DNA of 64,000 nucleotides from Leptospira chreensis (lineage in GTDB: Bacteria; Spirochaetota; Leptospiria; Leptospirales; Leptospiraceae): assembly GCF_016919165.1 (NCBI RefSeq), contig NZ_JAFFPS010000071.1, positions 186,001-250,000 of the forward strand, read 5' to 3'. Each line of letters opens with the position of its first letter. Positions within the stretch are counted from its first letter, which is position 1. A model generated the notes under the pieces. It did not search any database and was not told the origin of the DNA. It was given only the letters and a program-made list of their open reading frames with translations. Below are positions 45,301-52,498 of this stretch, piece after piece. The position numbers were made by a program, and so were the translations under genes.

Positions 45301-46332
45301 ATGAAAAAGTTTATTTGGATATTATTTACAGCATTCTATTTCTGGAACTGTCTTGCATTTTTAGATTTCAATCGAAGTAAAAATGAATTTTCTAAGGATT
45401 CTTTACTCGTTCTTTTAGGTTCCAATGATGTGGGTGTTCCTGCTGGTGGTGGAACCGCAGATCCATCGGGAACACGCATCCAGTCGAGTGATGAACTTTT
45501 TACCATCTTAATCCCAGAAGGTGCGATGGATGAAACAGTAGAATTTAAGATCACAAAATACAATTCTACACAAGCACCTCTTCCTTCTGGTTATGTGCCC
45601 ACAAGTTCCATTTATCAAATAACACCATCATACAAATTCAAAAAAGAAGTGGTAGTGACTATCGCTCTGGACCGTGCCAAAGCGCAATCGATGAATTTAA
45701 ACTTTGGGAAAAGTCGAGGATTTCATGTATCCAACACGAATTCAGAAACAGATGGACTCAGAATGCCAGGTTGGGCTGGTGTGAATACAACCCTTGATTC
45801 GGAAAATATTATTTTCCATACGAAGACCTTTTCGATGTTTGGTGGGGGAACACCACCGCCAGGAAATTTACCCCCCGTCATCAATGGTGCCTATTATTAT
45901 TTAAAACCGGGAACCCTACATATACCATACCAACTCAGAGCCGATGTGTTGGAACCAGATGGTGACCCGATGAATGTTTATTTGGTCGTGGGACCAGCCG
46001 GTGGACCGACAAATTACTTCTCAATGCAAAGAGAAGGAACAACCAATTGGTACGAATCCAACATCCCTTACGAAGCGATGAGTCCTGGCGGAATCCTAAT
46101 TCAAGTTATTGCCGTGGATGTCCACGGTCAAAAAACCGCAAGACCATCTACAGGAACTTTTTTATATCCCGCTGATTCTGGGAATCCCACATACATAAGC
46201 CAATACAATCCGGATCGTGATGGGGACGGATTCAATGATGTTTGGGAAGTTGATACCGGATTCAATCCAAACAATGCAGGTAGTCCACCAGGGGGAACAC
46301 CATACCCACCGGGTTTACCCGTTGCCATATAA
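45301..46332 (+). CDS. Large modular surface protein, 5' fragment ending at a premature stop (right copy)
   Basis: 343 residues from ATG 45301 to TAA 46330-46332, preceded by an AAGGA ribosome-binding site. Lipoprotein-like signal, IPEGAMDE-containing beta domain and the DRDGDGFNDVWE calcium-loop-like segment. The left-arm copy reads GCCATCGACAAC where this reads GCCATATAAAAC, so the stop was made by substitutions, not a frameshift. A second in-frame stop (TAG 46402-46404) follows. The downstream piece at 46573-49008 stays in the same frame, so this is one broken gene or one patch of bad consensus. Confidence 0.75.
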   Translation: MKKFIWILFTAFYFWNCLAFLDFNRSKNEFSKDSLLVLLGSNDVGVPAGGGTADPSGTRIQSSDELFTILIPEGAMDETVEFKITKYNSTQAPLPSGYVPTSSIYQITPSYKFKKEVVVTIALDRAKAQSMNLNFGKSRGFHVSNTNSETDGLRMPGWAGVNTTLDSENIIFHTKTFSMFGGGTPPPGNLPPVINGAYYYLKPGTLHIPYQLRADVLEPDGDPMNVYLVVGPAGGPTNYFSMQREGTTNWYESNIPYEAMSPGGILIQVIAVDVHGQKTARPSTGTFLYPADSGNPTYISQYNPDRDGDGFNDVWEVDTGFNPNNAGSPPGGTPYPPGLPVAI

Positions 46333-46572
46333 AACTTAGAAAATATACCAACGCAAGCTTGGGAGAAAGTGAATTACCCAATCCCATTTTCAGACAGAGG
46401 ATAGCTTGATGGAGTTCAAAAAATAGTACAAATCAATTATCATACAACGGGTATTGGACTTGGTGGTTCTCCTATTGGCAATTTAAACTCATCTACCTTT
46501 ACGGCGACAACACCTGGTGTAGCTGGGGTTTTCGCCACCTATCAAAGCTTAGAAGTATCCGCCTCTGTTCAT

Positions 46573-49008
46573 GTGGCAGATACCATTGCTCCATCGAATA
46601 TCACCGATTTGGTGGCAACACCCATGTCTGTTTCTAGAATTCAGTTGCGATGGACAGCACCCGGAAGTGTCGGTGTTTTAGGACAAGCATCTGCCTACGA
46701 AATCAGAAGGTCCAGCTCCCCCATTACCAATAATCTTCAGTGTGATGCAGCAACTGGTATCGCTCACACAATGATCCCGAAAAGTTCCGGTTTATTAGAA
46801 ATCAAAGAGATTGATGGACATCTTCCGCAATCAACCTACTACTTCTGTGTTCGTGCCATTGATTCTTCTGGACTTCGGAATTCCTGGAGTGGAACCGTAT
46901 CGGCGACTACCTATGCTCCGACAGATCTAGTTCCTCCGGCTGACATTACCACCGCTTCCGCCACTGTTGAGTCCTACCATCAAATCAAACTTAGTTGGAC
47001 TGCAGTGGGAGACAATGGAAACACAGGATCCGCATCTTCTTATGAGATCAGAAGACGTTCCACTCCCATAGTATCAGATGACGACTGTTCTGCGGGGATT
47101 TTTGTTTCGAATAGTGTTGTCGCATCCACTACAGGCACTCCTTTAGAATTCACAGTCAGTGGGCTATCCTCGGGAACCGTGCATTATTTCTGTATCCGCG
47201 CTTTTGACCAGGGTGGGAATCGAAGTCTTTGGAGTGGAGTTCTCCAAGCAACAACACCTTTTGCCAACCAATCACCTGTGATTCAGTTGGCATCTAATCT
47301 TACCATTGATCTAGGCACAGAAGCCACTCTAGATGCTTCACTATCATCCGACCCTGACGCTTCATTTTGTGGGGCTCAAACAAATTTATATGAGTATAAT
47401 TGGCGAGTGATTTCTAAACCTCCTCTATCCAACTTAGCCACTGGGGATATCCAAAGCAGAACGACTAAGCTTGCAAAAGTTTTACCTGATAAGAATGGCG
47501 AGTATGTCTTTGAATTTTCCTTTAAGGACAATGCGGGTAGTTGTGCGGGAGGGAATCGAACTTCTGTTTCTTTGGTCACTGTGCAAGTGAATTTGGTTCC
47601 GATAGATGCTCCTGCTTATGTGGAAGCCCAAGCAGGAGGAACGAGTGCGTTTGTGCAGTGGTGGCCGGTAACTGGTGCGACATCGTACACAGTGTACTAT
47701 AGCCCAAGTCCTGGTGTGAGTACTGCATCCGCAAGCTTTGGTCCAGTGACCAATCCTTATGCGACCATTACTGGTTTAACGAGCGGGACATTATACTATT
47801 TTAGAGTAGTGGCAAATAATAGCGGAGGGTATAGTCTCGTTTCCGCAATGGAGCCAAGAGCATTTACAACGTCGACGCCACCAGGAATGAGTGTGGCAGG
47901 GACTCATGTAGATATTTCTGCAGGGCAAGGACTTAATTCCGGTTATCTCGCTAGCGTAGCTTTAGATCATGCCAGCGGTAAGTTGTTAGTTGTGACTCGT
48001 AATGGAGGTACTTTATTCGAAGGCAAACCTTCCCTTTTTCGGTGCAATCTGGACGGAACTAGTTGCACCCATACGGATATATCTGCTGGACAAGGACCTG
48101 GATCTTCGGGTAGTCACTCTAGTATCGAAGTTGATCACGTCAACGGAAAGTTGTTAGTTGTAACTTCAAACTATAACAATAGTTCCAAACCAAGTCTATT
48201 TCGCTGTAATTTGGATGGAACAAGTTGCACCCATACAGATATATCAGTGGGCCAAGGAGCTAATTCATGTTATCAACCTAAAATCGTTTTAGATCATACG
48301 AATGGCAAACTATTGGTTGTAACTCATAATGGAGCTAATAACTATAAACCAAGTCTATTTCGTTGTAATTTGGATGGAACAAGCTGCACGCATACAGATA
48401 TATCTGCAGGACAAGGAGGTAGTTCCGGTGGTCAACCTAGTGTCGTTTTAGATCACGTCAACGGAAAGTTGTTAGTTGTTACTACTAACTCTGCCAATAA
48501 TGCTAAACCAAGTCTATTTCGTTGTAATTTGGATGGAACAAGTTGTACGCATACAGATATATCGGCAGGACAAGGGACTAGTTCCGGTGGTCAACCTAGT
48601 GTCGTTTTAGATCGCGTCAATGCAAAGTTATTGGTTGTCACTGCAAATTATGGCAATAGTTCCAAACCAAGTCTATTTCGTTGTAATCTGGATGGAACAA
48701 GCTGCACGCATACAGATATATCAGCGGGCCAAGGGAGTGAATCTGGTGTGATTCCTAGTGCAGCTTTAGATCAGATTAATGGAAAGCTGTTGGTTGCCAC
48801 ACAGTCTAATGGAACTTATAATTCCAAACCAAGTCTATTTCGTTGTAATTTAGATGGATCAAGTTGCACGTATACGGACATATCAGCGGGCCAAGGGAAT
48901 AATTCAGGCCTCTTTCCTAGCGCTATCTTAGTTCCCATAAGCGGAAAGTTGTTGGTTGTTACTAATAATGTATCTAATAATGCCAAGCCCTCCCTCTTTA
49001 TCTGGTAA
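46573..49008 (+). CDS. Large modular surface protein, 3' part with FN3 domains and seven DISAGQG repeats
   Basis: 811 residues from GTG 46573, in frame with the 5' fragment at 45301; without the two stops the whole gene would encode 1235 residues. Domain order in this part: FN3-like (about 1-115, YYFCVRAIDSSG), FN3-like (116-232, HYFCIRAFDQGG), PKD/Ig-like (233-340), FN3-like (341-435, LYYFRVVANNSGG), then seven repeats of about 53 residues, each with HTDISAGQG, LLVVT and KPSLFRCNLDGTSC. The GTG may not be a real start in this copy, since no ribosome-binding site is evident. Cys pairs in each repeat may form disulfides. Function is unknown; surface exposure is inferred. Confidence 0.75.
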   Translation: MADTIAPSNITDLVATPMSVSRIQLRWTAPGSVGVLGQASAYEIRRSSSPITNNLQCDAATGIAHTMIPKSSGLLEIKEIDGHLPQSTYYFCVRAIDSSGLRNSWSGTVSATTYAPTDLVPPADITTASATVESYHQIKLSWTAVGDNGNTGSASSYEIRRRSTPIVSDDDCSAGIFVSNSVVASTTGTPLEFTVSGLSSGTVHYFCIRAFDQGGNRSLWSGVLQATTPFANQSPVIQLASNLTIDLGTEATLDASLSSDPDASFCGAQTNLYEYNWRVISKPPLSNLATGDIQSRTTKLAKVLPDKNGEYVFEFSFKDNAGSCAGGNRTSVSLVTVQVNLVPIDAPAYVEAQAGGTSAFVQWWPVTGATSYTVYYSPSPGVSTASASFGPVTNPYATITGLTSGTLYYFRVVANNSGGYSLVSAMEPRAFTTSTPPGMSVAGTHVDISAGQGLNSGYLASVALDHASGKLLVVTRNGGTLFEGKPSLFRCNLDGTSCTHTDISAGQGPGSSGSHSSIEVDHVNGKLLVVTSNYNNSSKPSLFRCNLDGTSCTHTDISVGQGANSCYQPKIVLDHTNGKLLVVTHNGANNYKPSLFRCNLDGTSCTHTDISAGQGGSSGGQPSVVLDHVNGKLLVVTTNSANNAKPSLFRCNLDGTSCTHTDISAGQGTSSGGQPSVVLDRVNAKLLVVTANYGNSSKPSLFRCNLDGTSCTHTDISAGQGSESGVIPSAALDQINGKLLVATQSNGTYNSKPSLFRCNLDGSSCTYTDISAGQGNNSGLFPSAILVPISGKLLVVTNNVSNNAKPSLFIW
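47902..49005 (+). repeat. Seven tandem coding repeats of about 159 bp
   Basis: The core AAACCAAGTCTATTTCGTTG...GATGGAAC recurs nearly unchanged from about 48189 on, while the inter-core segment varies. Such coding repeats can expand or contract by slippage or recombination. The last unit is truncated, ending KPSLFIW. Confidence 0.85.
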
Positions 49009-49041
49009 CCAATCCCACGCCAGGGGATCCGAAGGGCCACG

Positions 49042-49105
49042 GTCTCACCCATAGGGTGAGACGGGAGCGAGAGCGCACCCCGGAGTGAGCCCGGTCGGGT
49101 TTGGA
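49042..49105. repeat. GC-rich hairpin repeat, family 2 (third copy)
   Basis: GTCTCACCC (49042-49050) pairs perfectly with GGGTGAGAC (49054-49062) across a 3-nt loop, then GGGAGCGAGAGCGC, CCGGA and GCCCGGTCGGGT follow in the same order as at 20328-20416. It sits between two convergent genes and may also serve as a bidirectional terminator. Confidence 0.55.
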
Positions 49106-49151
49106 TCAATCTACAATCACCTAACCAATTCGAGGCGCCAAAAGTTTGAAG

Positions 49152-50651
49152 CTAATACACCACTACCCGGTGGTTTCCAGAATCTGCTATGTACATCCTT
49201 CCCTGTTTATCAAAATGAACGTAAGTCGGACTATTTAAGTTTTGGCTATTCACTGAGCCAAGACCACAACTTCCATTATTATTTTCATTACCGCAGCCAA
49301 AGCTTCCAAACTGGCCAACAACTGCTGAGGCAGTCATTCCAGTAGCAAGATTGGTTCGGGGGTAGACAAGAACACGATGGTTATTTAAATCTGCCACGAA
49401 TAAATTTTCACTTTGGTCTAAAGCAATACCAAAAGGCTGATTTAAACCATTGCTCGATGTGTTGCCTACGGCTGTGGTAAAGTTAGGTTGACCATAAACT
49501 CTTATAGCAGCTGTTGATCCTTTAGGATAATACACCACCCGGTTATTGATTGTGTCTGCAATGTAGATCCCTCCGACTGAATCAACAACAACTCCTTGGT
49601 TGTTAGCAAGGCTACTTGCAGAAAGCGGTGCGGTGACAGCGCTACTAAAATTCGCCTGGCCATAAACTTCAGTAGGCAGGATTGCATCTTTGGGAAAGTA
49701 AAGAACTCGGTTGTAACCAGTGTCGGACACATAGAATCCACCACTTGGATCTTGGCTCATATGGGTAGGGATACTTAATGATGAAGCAGATACGGCTGCT
49801 CCTCCAGATGTACTAAAGTTCGGTACGCCAATGGCACGAAACGGAATTGTATTCCCATTTGGATAAGCTAATATGCGATGGTTGGTTCCTGTGTCGGTCA
49901 CAAAAAGATTGTTCGATGCATCTAAAAAGAAGGCTCGTGGGTCAACCAGTGTAGATGCCGCAATGCTTAATGTCATACAACTTAGATTTGGATTTGCGTT
50001 CGCGATATCGCAAGTGAATTGCCCATGTTGTCCATATACTCGCGTAGCTGTTGTTTGACCGGGTGGATAGTATAATACGCGATTGCCACTCGCAATATAA
50101 ACTCCACCAGAGTTGTCGGTGATCACAGCATTTGGTCCCGATAAGTTATAGGCAGTGACAGGTCCTCCACTACCGCAACTTCCATTTATGTAAGGATCAC
50201 CACAGGTTAAATCTCCCAACTGCCCATACACGTTAGTCGCTACCAAATCCCGCACTTCTATCGTGATCTGACTCTGCACCACACCTTTGCGATAGACAGT
50301 ATAACTTTGCCTACTGATGGGAGTTGTTGGCATTCCCGAAAGAGCACCTGTATTTGGATCCACATACAATCCTTCGGGAAGATTGGGGCGAACCGTCACA
50401 TCTGTTTTGGAACCTAATTTCGGTAATACGGAGATAGGAATGGATTTATAAAAAGTAAAATCGGTGAACCGGTATAATTCACCAGTATTGACCACTTGTA
50501 ATTGGCAAAAACCACCTTCGATACTTGCGGAAACAATCAGTTGTGGAAAGAAGTCTTTCGATTCGCTATCACAAGGATTGGATAAAGGTAATTTTTGGCA
50601 GTTTGCGGAAAAACATAGAATCAAAGAAAACAAAATCAAACGAAGATTCAT
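49152..50651 (-). CDS. NHL-repeat lipoprotein, paralogue
   Basis: 499 residues with lipoprotein signal (LILCFSANC). Same architecture as the gene at 2719/44708: a shared CD..S..FF..LI motif after the lipidated Cys, a He_PIG-like segment (LPEGLYVDPNTGALSGMP) and about six NHL blades with VYGQ and LFVADL/NNHRV motifs. The two NHL genes flank the large repeat protein in the right half, suggesting a locus of related surface lipoproteins. Function unknown. Confidence 0.85.
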   Translation of the reverse strand: MNLRLILFSLILCFSANCQKLPLSNPCDSESKDFFPQLIVSASIEGGFCQLQVVNTGELYRFTDFTFYKSIPISVLPKLGSKTDVTVRPNLPEGLYVDPNTGALSGMPTTPISRQSYTVYRKGVVQSQITIEVRDLVATNVYGQLGDLTCGDPYINGSCGSGGPVTAYNLSGPNAVITDNSGGVYIASGNRVLYYPPGQTTATRVYGQHGQFTCDIANANPNLSCMTLSIAASTLVDPRAFFLDASNNLFVTDTGTNHRILAYPNGNTIPFRAIGVPNFSTSGGAAVSASSLSIPTHMSQDPSGGFYVSDTGYNRVLYFPKDAILPTEVYGQANFSSAVTAPLSASSLANNQGVVVDSVGGIYIADTINNRVVYYPKGSTAAIRVYGQPNFTTAVGNTSSNGLNQPFGIALDQSENLFVADLNNHRVLVYPRTNLATGMTASAVVGQFGSFGCGNENNNGSCGLGSVNSQNLNSPTYVHFDKQGRMYIADSGNHRVVVY

Positions 50652-50828
50652 CTATATAAGAAAAGGATTTAGGAAGAAGGATCCTGGCAATTTGTTTTTA
50701 ATTAGGTGCCCTTGAAAATAAATTTCATCCCGTTAATGATGAGAAATCAATTGTTTTGTAGCGAATTTTATTTAATTCGCATCAGTTGTACTGATGAGAT
50801 TGTAACGAGTTCTATTTTAATAAAAAGT

Positions 50829-51341
50829 TTACTCGGTTCCTTCTAGTTTTGCCACATAAGGCAAGTTACGATACCGACCTTTGTAATCCAAACCATAACC
50901 AACAAGAAATTCATCTTCGATAATGAAACCAGGATAATGAACAGGAATGTGAGGATTTGCTTTGTTTTGTTTCCAAAACAGTGCTGCCACTCTCAAGTCT
51001 TTGGGATTGTGTTTTCCCACTTCTTCCAAAAGGTATTCTAATGTTTTTCCTGTATCCACAATGTCTTCCACAAGGAGAACGGATTTGTTTTGAACCGACT
51101 TTTTTAGTTCTTTGGTGATTTTTAAATTTCCAGAAGTGGTTGTGTCTTCATAAGAAGAGGCGGCCATAAAGTCCACTTCGTGGGGGATGGCAATGCTACG
51201 ACAAAGATCGGCTGTGAAGATAAAACCACCATTCAAGATCCCAATCACAACTAGGTCTTTGCTAAGGAAATCGCGAGAGATCTCACGTGCCAGTTCTTCT
51301 ACGCGTTGATGGATTCTTTCTTCTGAATATAAAGGTTTCAT
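50829..51341 (-). CDS. hpt: Hypoxanthine phosphoribosyltransferase
   Basis: 170 residues from ATG 51341, whose ATGA overlaps the stop of the upstream gene. The PRPP-binding loop is VLLVEDIVDTGKTL, with the IGILNGGFIFTADL pyrophosphate loop and a C-terminal EDEFLVGYGLDY base-binding segment. It salvages hypoxanthine and guanine to IMP and GMP. Translational coupling to a SixA-like phosphatase gene is visible. Confidence 0.93.
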   Translation of the reverse strand: MKPLYSEERIHQRVEELAREISRDFLSKDLVVIGILNGGFIFTADLCRSIAIPHEVDFMAASSYEDTTTSGNLKITKELKKSVQNKSVLLVEDIVDTGKTLEYLLEEVGKHNPKDLRVAALFWKQNKANPHIPVHYPGFIIEDEFLVGYGLDYKGRYRNLPYVAKLEGTE

Positions 51342-51850
51342 TCTTTGCCTATTTGCCCAGGGATCCAGAATACTGCCAATTGGCAATTGCCCCAGCTAAG
51401 ATCTTTCCACGATTCTTCGGAAAAACTCAAGCCGAGAAATGAGGCCGTGGGAAATTTCTGAAATTTTGTGGGAGAGGTTTCCCCAAAAAGTAAGGCGGAT
51501 CCGAGTTCTTCCAACCCAGGATTGTGGCCCACAAGGCAGACAGAGCGAACACTGGGAGAGAGACCATGTAATAAAAAGAGGAGGTCTTCTTTGTCGGCAT
51601 CGTAGATGGCTTCCCGTAAGTCTGGTTTTGGGAAACGAAGGATTTCTTTGCGAAGAGAGGCGTAGGTTTTTTGCGTCCGCTCGGCTGGGGAAACCAAACA
51701 TTGGTCAAATTCAAAACGACTTTCTTTTAAGTATTCCCGTAAGGCTTTGGATTGTTCTTTCCCACGCCGGGAAAGGGACCGTTCCAAATCAGAATCATAA
51801 GGTTCATCCCATTCTGATTTGGCATGGCGAAGTAAATAGATTTGTTTCAT
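51338..51850 (-). CDS. SixA-like histidine phosphatase
   Basis: 170 residues. The N-terminal YLLRHAKSEWDEP carries the phospho-histidine RHG-type motif, with CLVSPAERTQKT and a later VCLVGHNPGLEEL. This matches the SixA branch of the phosphoglycerate-mutase-like superfamily, some of which dephosphorylate phosphorelay His domains. It lies between a response regulator gene and hpt in one operon, and near a hybrid kinase, so a phosphorelay role is plausible but inferred. Confidence 0.87.
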   Translation of the reverse strand: MKQIYLLRHAKSEWDEPYDSDLERSLSRRGKEQSKALREYLKESRFEFDQCLVSPAERTQKTYASLRKEILRFPKPDLREAIYDADKEDLLFLLHGLSPSVRSVCLVGHNPGLEELGSALLFGETSPTKFQKFPTASFLGLSFSEESWKDLSWGNCQLAVFWIPGQIGKE

Positions 51851-51895
51851 ACTTCTAGCATAGTCGAAACAAACGAATAGGAAATCACGAAACTG

Positions 51896-52492
51896 CTATT
51901 TTTGTATTTCTTTTTCGTACTTGGAAATGAGTTCGTTGTTGTTCTTACAAGAAAATTTGGTACGCATTTGGTTGAGATGGTATTCCACAGTTTTTCTCGA
52001 TTTTTGGATTCGGTCCGCCACTTCGTTTTGAGACAAACCCTGTACAAGTAAGTTCAAAATTTCCATTTGGAATGCAGAGAAGGGAAGTTGTACTTTACTC
52101 ACTCCGTCGGAAACAAAGGATCCACCTTTCATCACAAGTTCAATGACTTCGGGAAGTTTGGAGATAGGATCTGACTTTAACATATATCCATCGGCTTTGG
52201 CTTTGAGAGCATCTTCTACATAAACCCGGCTTCCATGTAAGGAAAAGATAATGACTTTTGTGGGTTGGTGTTTTTCTTTAATTTCACGCAAAACATCGAT
52301 GCCATTTCGATCCGGTAAGTCGATGTCCAAAACCAAAAGGTTAACTGGACTTGATTCTAAAAAATGAAACAAATCGGCAGCAGTTCGAAATTCTCCGGCA
52401 AGAGAAAAGAAAGGATTGGATTTTAGGATAGATATGATTCCTTCTGTGACAACGGAATGGTCTTCTAAGATGGCAATTTTAACGGATTCCAC
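51896..52492 (-). CDS. NarL/LuxR-family response regulator
   Basis: 198 residues from GTG 52492. Receiver domain with acidic pocket AILEDHSVV and phospho-acceptor Asp in VLDIDLPDRNG; signal residues FSLHG and Lys in YMLKSDP. The C-terminal GerE-type helix-turn-helix reads LVQGLSQNEVADRIQKSRKTVEYHL. It is divergent from the hybrid kinase gene with only 6 bp between start codons, so promoters must lie inside coding sequence or true starts are internal. Likely cognate pair. Confidence 0.88.
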   Translation of the reverse strand: MESVKIAILEDHSVVTEGIISILKSNPFFSLAGEFRTAADLFHFLESSPVNLLVLDIDLPDRNGIDVLREIKEKHQPTKVIIFSLHGSRVYVEDALKAKADGYMLKSDPISKLPEVIELVMKGGSFVSDGVSKVQLPFSAFQMEILNLLVQGLSQNEVADRIQKSRKTVEYHLNQMRTKFSCKNNNELISKYEKEIQK

Positions 52493-52498
52493 AGCCTC

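Larger units (their letters stand above)
23762..47426. repeat. Right arm of the inverted duplication
   Basis: This is the reverse complement of 1-23665. The end at 47426 is set only by the window start; the real boundary may lie further right if the left arm continues upstream of this window. The arms differ at 43435-43470 and 46329-46439 and otherwise appear identical wherever I compared. Confidence 0.95.

Noticed and set aside
46573..46600. GTG 46573 as a functional start of a separate gene
   Set aside because: No ribosome-binding site is evident and the frame continues from 45301; treated as a fragment of one larger gene.
47902..49005. CRISPR-like array of spaced repeats
   Set aside because: Repeats are in frame inside a coding sequence, about 159 bp long, with coding inter-core segments.
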